Shown here: positions 11,473 through 22,863 of the stretch, one piece after another
Numbering within the stretch: position 1 is the first letter of the stretch
Layout: each line of letters opens with the position of its first letter
From: Hymenopus coronatus
Lineage: Eukaryota; Arthropoda; Insecta; Mantodea; Hymenopodidae
Direction: 5' to 3'
Length of the DNA: 64,000 nt
Assembly (NCBI GenBank): GCA_030762935.1
Contig: CM060880.1
Location: forward strand, 18,469,001-18,533,000
The notes under the pieces: generated by a model
The model's input: only the letters and a program-made list of their open reading frames with translations
Told to the model about the DNA's origin: nothing
The model's database searches: none
Translations under genes and position numbers: made by a program

Positions 11473-12367
11473 GATTAAGACAGTGGTTCCCAAATTGGAG
11501 AAATTAACTCATTTTTTAGACGAAAGAATGCTTGAATACGCCAAGATTTATAAATGGAGTGATTTGAACACCTTATTAACGTTATTTGTTACACAAGTTG
11601 TATAAATTGTGAAGAAAATTGTTAAACAATCCAGCAATTACTGTTCCTTCTCACATTCCAATATCTCCATATAAATCTGCACCCATTTGACCAATCTGAT
11701 TGAAATTTGGTCAAAAACAACTCGAGTCTCAGCAAAAAAAAAATAAAAACCATGTCTTATGAAATGCTTTATAGAAGCCATATAAGACAAACTGGGAAGC
11801 TTGAAGATGAAACTGAAAATATTTTGAAAATGGCTAATGCTACAGAGAAACCTATTTGAGAGAGAGAGAGAGCATGTTTATGTATGTTTTTTTTTTTTAA
11901 TGTAGTAAAAAATTTGTCCACCTGATTTTTAACTTAATATAAAATTCATTCATAATAAAGAAAACTTCATACACTATTCATAGAGAACTCGAGCTATACA
12001 TCTTATTATCAAATATGTTAAACATGTCATTTTAACTAAAATAGCCCTTTTTGAGAAAATTAAAAGCAAATATCTCTCCTCTCCTCTCTCTCTCACCTGT
12101 GTTCTGCAAAAATCTCAATTTAAAGTGAGCACCTAGAATTTGATGCAGAGCTTGATTTCAACAATCTTTTATGTATACTTTTCATATAGTTTCTCAAATT
12201 CATTGCTGTGCTATTGTAAATTTTGAAACCTTATTTAGTGTATATTATTCTCAGATGTAGGTATTTTTTAAAGAAAGCATTTATTGTAATAGGTGTAGGA
12301 GGTCATGATTGTGAGCAAATAAATGGGGGACACGAGCTGGGGAAGTTTGGGAACCACTGGTTTAAGA
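11473..12367. mobile_element. Non-autonomous hAT transposon with 8-bp target duplication
   Basis: The left terminus CAGTGGTTCCCAAATTGG begins at 11481. The right terminus GGAAGTTTGGGAACCACTG ends at 12359, giving an inverted repeat of about 14-18 bp of the CAGTGGTTCCCAAA type that is classic for hAT elements. The flanks are GATTAAGA (11473-11480) and GTTTAAGA (12360-12367), an 8-bp target duplication with one difference, as expected for hAT. The 879-bp interior is AT-rich and has no transposase. A (GA)n stretch at 11860 and a pyrimidine run at 12075 lie inside it. Confidence 0.88.
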
Positions 12368-13475
12368 TAAAGTGGCTGTACTATTCACTTTTTTTTTTAT
12401 TATTATTATTATTATTCCTGAGCAGCTTGCTATTCTTTCTAGTCTAAACAAATTAGATTATTATTTAAAAAAAAAAAAAAAAACTATATAAAGACTGACC
12501 TTTACTAGTTTTATTAGGAAGTTATTACATTATGCATACTTTAATTCTAGGGTTGTGCAATAAAGAAGAAAAATCCTAAGTGTAAAAACTTACATCTCTT
12601 GTTCAGAAAGTTAATAAAAAAAATTGTGAAGTGCAGAAAACACATGCTACATATGTCATAGCTTCGTTGCAGTACATAAAAATAGCTCAATTTAATCATG
12701 TGAAATTCTATTTTATGATGTAGATTGTTGTTCAAAATAAATATTTAATGGAAGATTAAATGTTCTATTTCATAAACAAAATATGCATTCCTTTATGTAT
12801 TACAAATGTAGTGAAACAAATAAATATGGACTTTTCAAATTTTGTTTTCAATCTGAAATTGTATCAATTTGAAATTGTAAAATTGATTTATACTAATAAC
12901 AGTTACATTTTTTTTAAGTTCCAAATGCATCTTGATAGTGTTTGAAATACAAGGTATAAACTGAGTTGGTTGGGACATTATTAATTGCACATGCTTTTTA
13001 GAATGATTCAGTGGAAACTGCCCCAACCTCAGCTATGAACTGTTGTAGGAGTCTCATACTGTTTTGGTATTGTAACAAAAAAAACTTCCCCCCCCAAACT
13101 CTTTATTTTTCCACAAATTGGTTACAGTCTGCTCCTAAATGTCATTCATAACAATTCTGCCTTATACTTTCTTTTCGATGTTCACTGTGGTGACATAGCT
13201 TGCTACAAAATTCCCATTGAACTTAAGGCCAATATACCAGTGAAAATTTGGTCCAAATTTTTTATACAACATGAACATTGTGTATAATTTCATCATTCCA
13301 TTCCCACAGGAGTGAGTGAGTATTGTTCCAAATATTTCTCGCGTGCACATGAACAGCTGATAGAAAATGGCGAGGTTGTTGATCCACAATTATTTACGTT
13401 TGCTGTTACAAGCTTAGTTTATGTATCCATTGCAAGAACATATTATAAGTGAAAAAAATCAATAAAGAGGTGTTG
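12368..13475. other. Non-coding stretch with short simple repeats
   Basis: Contains an (ATT)n tract near 12398-12416, a poly(A) run near 12466 and an A/C homopolymer junction near 13076-13096. The short ORFs are AT-driven and I recognise none. Confidence 0.5.
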
Positions 13476-13479
13476 GTGG

Positions 13480-13745
13480 ACTAGAACCATGGCTGGAACG
13501 TTGGAATGCAGACCAAGGAAGAGGTGTATTACAAATGCTGCAAAATGAACTTGTTTCTGACCCTGTAAATTATTTTAATTTCCTTAGAATGGACAAAAAT
13601 TTGTTTGGAAAGTTGCTGTCCTTAGTTGAGGCAAAAATCACTCACTAAGACACAAATATGAGGCAGGCCATACCAGCAAATCAACCAGCTATCATGTTTT
13701 TATATTTTTGTTGAGAAAAGAAGGTTAGGTACAAATGGATCTGAT
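13480..13745 (+). pseudogene. PIF/Harbinger transposase (HARBI1-like) N-terminal fragment
   Basis: Plus-strand reading WLERWNADQGRGVLQMLQNEL, then VNYFNFLRMDKNLFGKLLSLVE and DTNMRQAIPANQPA, matching the region before the DDE nuclease of Harbinger transposases, where a YFRF.RM motif is followed by DT.MR..I. A stop falls between the two blocks. The nuclease itself is not recognisable downstream. Related sequences (TTTGGTCCAAATTT near 13246 and its inverse TTTGGACCAAAAAA near 13972) could be terminal traces. Confidence 0.65.
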
Positions 13746-14827
13746 AAAATACATTTGTAGGGGTTATAAATACCCGAGTCATTATTTCATAAATCTCTGC
13801 CACACAAAAAAAAAATGTGTATTTCAACCATAGCTCAGCACTATAACCCTATTATTTAGGACAAAGTCTACAAGATACATCAAAATTTCACACAATCACT
13901 TTGGCAGGAAGGAAGACCCAGCGCTAGCTGCCATCTTACTATGTCAGGTCGCTCATGATTGATTTCATACATTTGGACCAAAAAATAGGACGGAAATTGT
14001 ATACAATGAAATTATCTGATGTCCCATAATCCAATTTGCAGTTTGCAGAGTATTGGACCAAAATATTTGACCATGGGACATCAGCTTAACGGTTGCATGC
14101 AATGTATTCTCAGTGAAGACAACATCCTGGGCAGGGCTTTGTTGCCCCCCCCCCTTTTTGTATCTGTTGATTACATGACTGCAAATTTCCAGAAGCCGAC
14201 GTATGTGCAGCACACTGCAGGTGTTCACAAAACTTGCTTAGGCTTCACAGTGTGCTGCTTTGACATCTAAGAACCTTCTGAAAGGACATGTATCCACTCC
14301 TACAGGTGTAAAAACTACAACTGCAATGCCAAAAGAACTTACCACAGCTCAGGTGTTCACTAATGCACATGTGTAACAATAGATGCCAACTTGCAAAGCA
14401 GGCTGTATACGTATTTATGGCAATTATGGCTGCAGGATGTAGTCACAGCATTGAGACTAAGGCAGAACATCTGGTGCCTTCTTTATGAACTTACTAAAGT
14501 TGTTCATACAAATAGAAGGTTTTCTGAATATTAATAACATTTAATACGAGAGGATAGATTTTGTTTATGTATTCTAAATTGTTTTCGTTATTAAAGGTGG
14601 AAATTATAACCCAGCCAATACTAAAATATTTGAAAGTTGTATAATTGCCTATAATGAAGCATGAGAGAAAACAGTTAATTTCATTTTCTGTATTTTGTAG
14701 AATTAATTCTCTCTTTATTTCCATCATGTTACTGTATAAACTTTTCAGTGTTCTTTAAATGTTTATTGAATTTTTAAACAATAACATTGTCAACAGATTC
14801 AGTATGACTGAATTATGTATTTTAGTT

Positions 14828-15118
14828 GTGTTTTCCCCTTACAAATGTTTGTAAGGGCTCAACTTTAGTATGTATTGCACATACCCCAAAATTATTTGCT
14901 CTTCACCAGATATGATGGCAGTAACTTTGTTCTTATGATTATTTAATAACTCTGCTAATGGTGCATCACGAAGGGGTATTTCATGAACAATATTAGGATT
15001 TGCAGAGCTCCAAAAATGATTATTTTGTGTACACACATATTTATGAAGGTGAAACCAAGCCTTGTCCATGAAAAATATTAAATGTGGGTCAATTTCGCCA
15101 TTGTGTACACTACTGAGA
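14828..15118 (-). pseudogene. Tc1/mariner-superfamily transposase fragment, DDE domain of the type found with DUF4817
   Basis: Minus-strand reading LIFFMDKAWFHLHKYVCTQN then HFWSSANPNIVHEIPL. Transposases of this group have a (S/D)EAWF..SGYVN.QN..W..ENP...HE.PLH block, so the alignment is clear. Here the acidic residue of DEAW is replaced (DKAW). The reading then loses the family pattern, so only about 60 residues are left. A fragment of the N-terminal half of the same class is found at 44840. Confidence 0.75.
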
Positions 15119-15129
15119 GTCCACTCATA

Positions 15130-17510
15130 AAATGTGTTAACACATATGAATTATAAATACATGCTGTGCAGTAGAAAACAAATGCTGAGCAATAATACAC
15201 TTTGTGACTAAGTATAGGACAAAATACTAAAGCACACTGGTAATACCTCAACCACACGATATCACCGTCAGCTCAATGCACTTTCAGAGCAGAGAAAAAC
15301 AAGTCAGCACCGTGATCTTGTGTACAGCAGCTGTGTGTTATCATATTTCCATGTGCACAGTGGTTCGGATGTATTTGGATTGCACAGTATATTTTAACAG
15401 CGTCAGATTTTCTTGGATGTCATGGTGTTCATGCCAAAAATGCCATGCTATTACCAATTTGTCTTCCTGTTTCATATATTTCTGAAACGCTCCAAACAAA
15501 GAATTTATTATTAAGAGAGGAGAATGAACAATAGAGAATGGGAGACTTGCATGAAAATATATTAAAAAGAAATATACACAATCAAAAAAGCAGAAACAGG
15601 GTTATCTCTAAAAGTTATTTGTCTAAGTTTTCTGAGGGAGGAAAAAAATTAAAAATAGCCTTTCAAGGACATTGTTAAGCAGCAAATTTTAATAATCAAG
15701 CCAGTTGTGTGAAACTATTGAAGTACACTGCAGAGTGTGATCCACTTTTAGTGCTGTACCTACTTAGAAACTTCTACTGTATTTAAAGGAATTTATAATA
15801 AAATTCAAAATGACACCATACAAGCTGTAGTTTTGATGATTTTACAGACTTTAAAACATGACATTGTGGATATTCCTTTTGTTCAACACAGTGGAATTAC
15901 TTGTCAAAGTTGGTAAACACCATGAGCAGGAAATTCAGTCAAATTCATAATGTATTTGGTGCTAGTTATAACACCCTCAAGAAATTTATTCAGGTATTTT
16001 AGTACCAGTGGAAGATTTGAAATTAGTTTTTCTCTTAAACATATTCAACAAAATATTTATTTTTATCGGTGTGTTGTGTAACATACTTCAAAACAAATTT
16101 CAATAGAACATCCAAAAAACTTGCTGCTATAGCTGCAGTACATTATGACAGAACATTTTTTCAATGACTATGTCTCAATTAGAAGAGTTTCAAAAAGGAA
16201 AATATTGAATATAAGCTCCTCTATTCTGAAGTGTTTGATAACATTGATAACTGCTTGGACGTAATATTTTGAGATTATTATAAATTGGGAATTTTCAACT
16301 TATTGTCACATGAAAACTATTTACCAATTTCCAGTGCTCTTTTTCTAAAAATTTATTTGGGGGTACTCTAAACTCGATAAAATATGACAATTACTAACAT
16401 TTTCAGTGCAGCTATATTATTATTTTAAAAGATCTTGGAATTAACAAGTATCAAATTGTTTGTAATTAGCATTACCTAGTATTATAACAGTTTCCAACTT
16501 GACATCAATTTATGGCTGTTGTAGTCTTCACGTCTTCTTACTTTACTCTTGGTATCAGTAGCAAGATGTCTGACTTTCATAAACCACAGGTTGAAACAAC
16601 TTCAATGGAGGACCAACCAATTTGATGAACATCCGATTGCTGACAGTAGAAAGATGGAATGAAGCTCTTGTAGGTGTGATAATGAGGTTCATTTATGAAA
16701 ACCAAGTATCTCTCTCTGGAGTATTAGTGTATTTCCCACAAACTAGCATTGCATTTCCACTGATAGTTTTTAGTAGCCCACTCATTTTAGCAAATCTTTA
16801 AATTGTCCCCACCAGGTAATTAGGCCACTAGCCACCACTGAGTTGATCCCACAGCCTTCATTAGATACAACACATACATGTTATGGTAACTAATCAGGGT
16901 AAAGTGGATGGTTTGGTATTCAACTTTCTGCCTTTCTAATAGGCCCGTTTATAGAAGTCTCTGAAACACACATTACAAAATCTTTACCAACCATTTCCAA
17001 AATAGAGTAGTTATGTAGAGAATGTTTTTGCAATAGTACCTAAGAAACTAGCTCAAGATGCCTTAAATCTGCTAAATACACGGCTGAAACTTAAACTTCA
17101 CCCTAGGAATAGAAAAGGAGGGTTAACTCCTGCTTTTAGATATAAGCACACAAATCCAACAACCACTCACTTCCAGCATCCTCAGAAAACTAACCCATAC
17201 GGATAACTACATATAAAAATAATAGAGACTACCTTAAACCTCATATAATTTTCAACAACTTGGTCCATGGACAAAGAATATCAACATATTATCAATACAA
17301 CTATCATCAAGAATTCAATCCAGAGTTAATAAGTAATAAATAGTTCAATAGATTAAAAGACAATAAGCACTAACCTGGAAACTCTGAGTGAGAGAAGGAA
17401 ATCCAGAAATTCACCTATCATCCATGGGTACATACAGCTTTCAAAAACACAACCTTAAGAACCTCTTATAAGTGCCACTAAAAGAAGAGACACTACAAAG
17501 TTGCAAATTT
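15130..17510. other. Non-coding stretch without recognised genes
   Basis: About 2.4 kb of AT-rich DNA, presumed Drosha intron or intergenic. I see no transposase, RT or splice-bounded coding segment. The part near 16540-17450 is less AT-rich than its surroundings and could be an unrecognised old repeat. Confidence 0.4.
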
Positions 17511-17516
17511 GGAATA

Positions 17517-17845
17517 CACAAAATCATACAAAAACTTACTACACAAAAAAGGTAGATCTCTCAAACAAAAAACACAGTTTATGTCATAAATATTTTTTTT
17601 TTTTTTTGGTGGAGTTAAGCATTTCTGAGATATTCCTTGTTATTGGCTTCAATTTTAAAATACTTAAGCTTTTCTCAAACAGGATTTGTCATTCCTGTTT
17701 CTTTTGTTTTACTCCTGGTCATGAAAACAAAACCAAATTTCAATTACATAGCTACCACATTTTAGATTTGACTATCGCGTTAGTCTCATAGATTCCCTTA
17801 TTTCCCTTCTACTTAGGAAGAAATTAAGCAATAAGATCAATTCTG
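17517..17845 (+). repeat. Unclassified inverted-repeat element, copy B (3' part)
   Basis: Shares the ACAAAAACTTACTACACAAAA, TTTGGTGGAGTTAAGCATTTCT and GAGATATTCCTTGTTATTGG-type stretches with copy A (5340-5460). It lacks the left end and the terminal repeat. Confidence 0.6.
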
Positions 17846-17989
17846 CTAGTGTTTCAATAAGGGAGGTAATTCATGGTTGACAAAATGGCAATTTGATTCA
17901 TTGCTATTGACTATTCAACCTATACCAAGCTGATCAACATAAACATTGGCAATGGCCAGCAGTAAGTACTTCATGGCTAAGCAGTTATA

Positions 17990-18110
17990 TAGGTAGAGTG
18001 AGACTGAAAAATTCAATGGCATAGGTGGAATTTGAACCACCGATATCCCAGAATCTAGTTACTTGCTCTACCCTGAGCTACCATGGCAACATGCTGGCAT
18101 GGCATTAAAT
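17990..18110 (-). repeat. tRNA-derived SINE head (family 4)
   Basis: On the minus strand it reads CCATGGTAGCTCAGGGTAGAGC (A-box-like), then GGTTCAAATTCCACC (B box), followed by ATTGAATTTTTCAGTCTCAC. The same downstream phrase recurs at 18283-18310, so this is a dispersed repeat rather than a tRNA gene. The acceptor-stem pairing of a real tRNA is not apparent. Confidence 0.6.
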
Positions 18111-18274
18111 TTCTCAACTGACTCGCATGTTTCCTGGTAAACCACAATGTGATCTAAATTATTTTGACACGACACACCCCAATGGCAACTTACAATCTTG
18201 CAAGTACTTCAGTTCATAGTATAGCCAACTAGTATTGATTTAATTGCTTTTTTCACAAAGCCATGAGTAGGACA

Positions 18275-18370
18275 GGAGTTGGAAGGGTAGAGTCAGACTG
18301 AAAAATTCAATGCCATAGCCGGGATTTGAAACACGGATCTCCTGGTCTCTAGCTGGTCGCTCCTATCCAA
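18275..18370 (-). repeat. Second, more degraded copy of tRNA-derived SINE family 4
   Basis: Shares GACTGAAAAATTCAATG and the B-box-like GTTTCAAATCCCGGC with the copy at 17990. The A-box half is degraded. Confidence 0.5.
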
Positions 18371-18437
18371 AATAGTATACTTCGATGATATATCACAATG
18401 AATTTATTGTATAAAAATCTGGTTTTCCACTCACATG

Positions 18438-19226
18438 ACTTTCTCTACCTGTACTGCAAATAAACTATTATTACAAAAGATTATTCTTCTAATTCATACT
18501 TGTAGTGATAAACATTAGCAAAAATGGTCCTTAGTTCCTTTAAGTAGAAAGGAAATACACAAAAGTGATAGTCAAATCTTTTAAAAGGTTATGTGATGAA
18601 ATTGGAATTCTCATCTCTTCACTTGACCAGGAGTAAAACAAGTGTGATGAAATGAATAATAAGATGTGTTTGAGAAAAGCTATTTTAAAATTGAACCAAT
18701 ATCAAGGAATATATTAGAATTGGTAAACTCCCTGCCAAAAAATATGTATATGACATAAATTGTATGTTTTAATAAGATGTACAATTTTCATGTAGTAAGA
18801 CTTGATCTTTCTCTTATGGTTTACAAGTTATGCAAAGTCCTCTAGAATGAAGAGGGCTTCAGAGGCTATGCTCAGACAGTGTAAGGTATGCATTTTATAT
18901 ACCATGTAAATATTTGTAATATATGGAATTTTATTCAAAGCCATTACAGACATTTTTGAATCAAAATTTTCAAAAACTGTTCCACGTAAAGAGTTCAGGA
19001 TAGGGAATTTTCTTGAAAATCTTCTTGTTGCATCAACTTTGATATTGTTGGATCTGTTGTTTTCAAGTGATGCTGTTCATAGACACAGACACAAACACAC
19101 TTTGACCTTTTTCTGAAAATGCTTTTTTGGCCTTAGCGGATCTCAAAATATGTATTTCTGGTGAATTCGACAATTTGGGTGGAATACAATATCTTTCCTA
19201 ATGTGCACATTACATGTAAAAGTAAA
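18438..19226 (-). mobile_element. Unclassified inverted-repeat element, copy D
   Basis: Minus-oriented. Starts ACTTTCTCTAC and continues in the order opposite to copy A, with CTTATGGTTTACAAGTTATGC, AATTTGGGTGGAATACAATA and an ending near AAAAGTAAAA. It contains a CACAGACACAAACACAC tract like that in copy E. It is about 790 bp long and has no ORF of interest. Confidence 0.7.
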
Positions 19227-19247
19227 ACATGCCATGTGTTCCATCCA

Positions 19248-20100
19248 CATGACTATGTGTACCCATTTTGCAAACTATTTGTACAAAAAATTATTCCTTT
19301 ATCTACATTATGCTAAATCAGATAAACATTAGCAGAAATTGTATTATTACTTGCTTCCTTGTAAGTAGGAGGGAAATAAAATATACTAGGCTAAAGCAAT
19401 TTAGTCAAATCTTTTAAAAGCTGGTCGCTAAGTGAAATAATTTAAATTCAGTTCTCTTTACATGTCAGGAGTTAAAAAAGAAAAATAAAAGTATGAAATA
19501 AAATGTAGCTTCCCGTTTGAGAAAAATTTAAATAGTTTAAAATTGAAACCAATAACATGGAATATCTTGAAAATGGTGCTCTACAAAAAAGATTGTATAT
19601 AACATAAATTGCGTGTTTTAATTAGATAACTTTTTTGTGCAGTAATTCTTGTTTATCCCTTATACTTTACCAGTTATGCAGAAGTCATCCAGAATATAGA
19701 GGTCTTAAGAGGCTATTCCCAGAAAATTCAAGATATACATTTGTTTGTCATAAAAAATATCTTTAAAATATGGTATTTTAATCAAAAGCATTACAGCCAT
19801 TTTTGAGACTATCAAAGTGTTTACATATAAAGGGTAGTTTGGGATGTGGGGATTATCTTAAAATCTTCTGTCATATCCTTGGTAGATATTGAACTTAAAA
19901 ATTAAATTTGGTATTTAACCAAATTTTTGTTTTTGAGTTATCATTATTCACACACAAACACACTTGGATCTTTTTCTAATTATATTTTTTTATTACTTAT
20001 TCAGGGGTTCCTAGAATATGTATCCAGTGAAATCTAGGTATAAAATTTGTGGGTGGAAGTAATACCTTCTCTGTGTACCATGTACTAAGTATAGAAAGTA
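19248..20100 (-). mobile_element. Unclassified inverted-repeat element, copy E
   Basis: Minus-oriented copy in tandem with copy D, about 22 bp away. It shares the landmarks CTTATACTTTACCAGTTATGC, AAATTCAAGATATACATTTG and GGTGGAAGTAATACCTTCTC. It ends in the hairpin TTCTCTGTGTACCATGTACTAAGTATAGAAAGT. Confidence 0.7.
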
Positions 20101-20246
20101 GAAAGGATGGTTGGTTTTACAGATGTCTTTTTTTTCCCCTGCTTATAATGAATTACTAATTTTATTTTTTTGTACTGGAAACAAACACTGAGGATTCTCT
20201 ACCATATAAAATTGGTAAAAATATAAACAAAGCCTAGAATTAACAT

Positions 20247-20253
20247 TTTTTAT
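20247..20253 (-). terminator. Candidate polyadenylation signal for IntS11
   Basis: On the minus strand AATAAA lies in GAAATAAAAAATG, about 220 bp beyond the IntS11 stop codon. There is no adjacent genomic poly(A) run, which argues against a simple recent retrocopy. Confidence 0.45.
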
Positions 20254-20417
20254 TTCTTTTCAGAGCAGTTCAATTTGTAAATAATTACATTTTCTCTTAA
20301 TTGGCAGAAAATGCTGTTCTTGCTTTGTTATGTTCTTGCACAAATAATGCATGTGAAAAGAGCAGGAATAAAGGGGCTGCATTTCTTTCAAATGTTTAAC
20401 TGTTTGTCTTGTTAAAG

Positions 20418-20640
20418 CAAATAATTACCAATTAGACCCTCCAAAACGGGATTTAAAAAATAAACTTATGGATACTAATTTCCCATTGTCTTCAGTAAAC
20501 CAAGGATATAATTTCCAAGTTCTTCTTCTTTATATTCCCATGAAACTAACACAGACTTTGTCTCCTCTTCACCTTCCACTTTCACCAACACATTCTCTAC
20601 CAAAATGGAACCTTCTGTAAGTTGTACATGACAGTCATGT
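20418..20640 (+). CDS. Speculative terminal exon of Drosha, antisense to the 3' end of IntS11
   Basis: An acceptor-like tract TGTTTGTCTTGTTAAAG ends at 20417. Joined in phase to the Drosha exon (donor after 6176), it reads [16 protein letters not shown], reminiscent of the PQLDHQKR block that follows the dsRNA-binding domain in Drosha. The reading then continues through the antisense of IntS11 to a stop near 20617. Only five residues match, and the predicted tail does not look like a known protein, so this may be chance. Confidence 0.2.
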
Positions 20641-22259
20641 AGGCAAGTTCTTATCAATTGTAGAAGTTTCTCTGCAGTTTTAGTAGCTGGACCGGGATCC
20701 TCAATGCAAAAGGTTGATGTAAATCTCATTTCATGTCTGGTTATACCTGCCTCCTTGCAAGCATCGTCTACATCCATCAAGCACATTGAATTGTCTTTCA
20801 CCACCAGAACACCATGCATCACTCTAGGGCGTTTGGGATCAGGAGGCAAAGCACTGTACCTTTCTGCTTCAGCCTTCAGCAACTTAAGGGAGACATCCAA
20901 AGGAATAGTAACTGTAGTATTAACTATACAAGTCTCCCCATTTGCTGGCATGTAACACTCAACATCAAACTCCTTCTTTATCTTCTCTTTCAGGAATTCC
21001 ATCTTGGCAGCTTCTCCATGAACTAACATTACATTCTTTGGTTCACAATATTGAACTAACTGCATGATGCCTTTAGCATCTGCATGAGCGGAGAATGACA
21101 TATACTGCACGGACATCTTTACTTCAACGACTTGACGATTTTCAAACTCAATTCTCTTTGCCCCATTTAGAACCTTGTGTCCTACGGTTCCAACAACACA
21201 GAATCCTGGCATGATGACCATGTTGTTTTCATTTGGAGCCCATTTCTTGAAGATCTGCAAAGATAACCCAGCATGTAACATTCCAGGAGTGGCAAATACT
21301 ACCATAGCTCCAGGATTATCAATGTACGCTTTATCAAATGGTTTAATATGTTTGAAATCAAACATATTTCTTTGCACAAATGTTTTCCGAATTTTCTGGT
21401 TTGTCCATGTAATGAACATCTTGTAATAATTATTTGCTTTTTCTGTTAAACCAACAGCAAAGTACACTGGCACTTTTAAATTCATTCGCTCCCAATAAGT
21501 CTCCAAAAGAATACATAGTTCCTGAGCTCTACCTAATGCAAAAACAGGAATTAGCACTTTACCTCCACGATCAATGCATTCATGAATTTTCTTCAAAAAA
21601 TCACGCTCCCTACAACGTTTGGAATCTCTTATTGTAGTTGCATAAGTGGATTCACTAATAAGAAGATCTGGTCGACATTTATCAATCCAAGCAGCTCCAA
21701 GATGTCGATCAGGTGTCATGTTATAATCTCCTGTATAAACAACAGATTGAGATCCTACTCGAATCCAAAACATTGCAGCTCCTAGTACATGACCTGCATA
21801 GTAAGCTTTAATTTCTAGTTGACTGTCGACCATTACAGATTGGTGCAGCGTAACTGCCACAACCTTTTTCATGCAATCTTTAATGTTCTGGGAACTGAAA
21901 AAATTACTTTCACCTTTTCTTTCTACTGCCACTTTACGCATATCTTCCAACAAAATTGGTGCGATAGCTTTCGTTGGATGAGTCATGTATATTGGTCCTG
22001 CGTAGCCCACCATTTCCGTAAAATAGGGCAAGGCACCACAGTGATCCAAGTGAAAATGTGATATAATAACACAATCAACGTAACTTGTAAGCGGTCCTTC
22101 CGGTGCTATGTAGGTGAAGTCTGGAAACCGCCTCTCATCATTGTAACCCATGTGCATTCCGCAATCAAGCATAATGTTTTTTCCACCAATTGACAACAGA
22201 ATGCAACTTCTTCCAACATCCTGCCCGGCACCCAACGGTGTAATCTTGATTTCAGGCAT
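20475..22259 (-). CDS. IntS11: Integrator complex subunit 11 (RNA endonuclease, metallo-beta-lactamase/beta-CASP)
   Basis: IntS11 is the catalytic endonuclease of the nuclear Integrator complex. It cleaves the 3' ends of snRNAs and nascent transcripts at paused polymerase II, working as a heterodimer with IntS9. The 594-residue ORF is complete, close to the about 600 residues usual for the family. It starts [19 protein letters not shown]. The metal-binding motif HFHLDHCG lies at about residue 68, [12 protein letters not shown] near 177 and ESTYATT near 203. The beta-CASP part follows, with ATPGMLHAG near 325 and [13 protein letters not shown] near 390, then a LVHGEA histidine motif. The C-terminal 150 residues form the IntS9-binding region. 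There are no frameshifts. No intron interrupts the coding region, although insect and vertebrate orthologues are commonly spliced. A splice acceptor TTTTCAG ends two bases before the ATG, so a 5' UTR intron is likely. Confidence 0.97.
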   Translation of the reverse strand: MPEIKITPLGAGQDVGRSCILLSIGGKNIMLDCGMHMGYNDERRFPDFTYIAPEGPLTSYVDCVIISHFHLDHCGALPYFTEMVGYAGPIYMTHPTKAIAPILLEDMRKVAVERKGESNFFSSQNIKDCMKKVVAVTLHQSVMVDSQLEIKAYYAGHVLGAAMFWIRVGSQSVVYTGDYNMTPDRHLGAAWIDKCRPDLLISESTYATTIRDSKRCRERDFLKKIHECIDRGGKVLIPVFALGRAQELCILLETYWERMNLKVPVYFAVGLTEKANNYYKMFITWTNQKIRKTFVQRNMFDFKHIKPFDKAYIDNPGAMVVFATPGMLHAGLSLQIFKKWAPNENNMVIMPGFCVVGTVGHKVLNGAKRIEFENRQVVEVKMSVQYMSFSAHADAKGIMQLVQYCEPKNVMLVHGEAAKMEFLKEKIKKEFDVECYMPANGETCIVNTTVTIPLDVSLKLLKAEAERYSALPPDPKRPRVMHGVLVVKDNSMCLMDVDDACKEAGITRHEMRFTSTFCIEDPGPATKTAEKLLQLIRTCLHDCHVQLTEGSILVENVLVKVEGEEETKSVLVSWEYKEEELGNYILGLLKTMGN

Positions 22260-22261
22260 CT

Positions 22262-22290
22262 CTGAAAACTTATTTTACTGTATTCTTAAA
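22262..22290 (-). promoter_or_regulatory. Splice acceptor just upstream of the IntS11 start codon
   Basis: Minus-strand ACAGTAAAATAAGTTTTCAG followed by AG and then the ATG. The pyrimidine tract and CAG fit an acceptor, implying at least one non-coding 5' exon upstream. Confidence 0.6.
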
Positions 22291-22728
22291 ACTTATTGGG
22301 CTATAACATGTATTATGGTTCTTGTGCTTGGAAATGTATTCTTTATATTCATATGTTAGCGCTGTGCGCACACATAACCTTTAACCTTAACGTGAGTCAG
22401 CTTTTCGCTAACTGCTAAAAGTGAAAATGCGTACATACTGGACTGTAAAGTTATGGCGAATGTTTATAATGCAAATGTTTTAACTTTTACGAAGCTCTAT
22501 TTTACTATTCTCTAGGCAGCAAATTTGTGTACACCATATTCATACCACGAACCTCATATTACAATAACTCATAAACTCAATATGATCACAGAACTGCCAA
22601 CTACTGCTAACATAAGTCATCACATTCTAAATTAAACTCGCTAAATCAAAATAACTTGGTATAATATAATTCATAAAAATTATTTACATAATATTTAATA
22701 ATTTTAAAAGCAAATTTCACTTCGATAA

Positions 22729-22863
22729 TCACCAGAAAACCATTTCATCTTGCAGCTCATCAATATCAAAAGCTTGCGTAGAATCTGCACCGGGTGAAAT
22801 GTTACTGGGAGTTCGTCCCAGCATAATGTTTCCAGTTAATTTACAACGTATTATAATTGCCAT
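22729..22863 (-). CDS. Unidentified small ORF of 44 residues upstream of IntS11
   Basis: Minus-strand ORF from an ATG (context CAACTATGG) to TGA. It encodes MAIIIRCKLTGN, then MLGRTPSNISPGADSTQ, and ends AFDIDELQDEMVFW. The composition is balanced, with an acidic amphipathic C-terminal segment, and unlike the low-complexity products of the AT-rich surroundings. It lies 470 bp upstream of the IntS11 ATG on the same strand. I do not recognise the protein. It could be a separate small protein, a coding part of a larger spliced gene, or a peptide on an upstream 5' exon. No signal peptide or membrane segment is clear. Confidence 0.45.
   Translation of the reverse strand: MAIIIRCKLTGNIMLGRTPSNISPGADSTQAFDIDELQDEMVFW

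Noticed and set aside
20704..22061. Several plus-strand ORFs of 67-83 codons
   Set aside because: Reverse-strand shadows of the intact IntS11 coding sequence.
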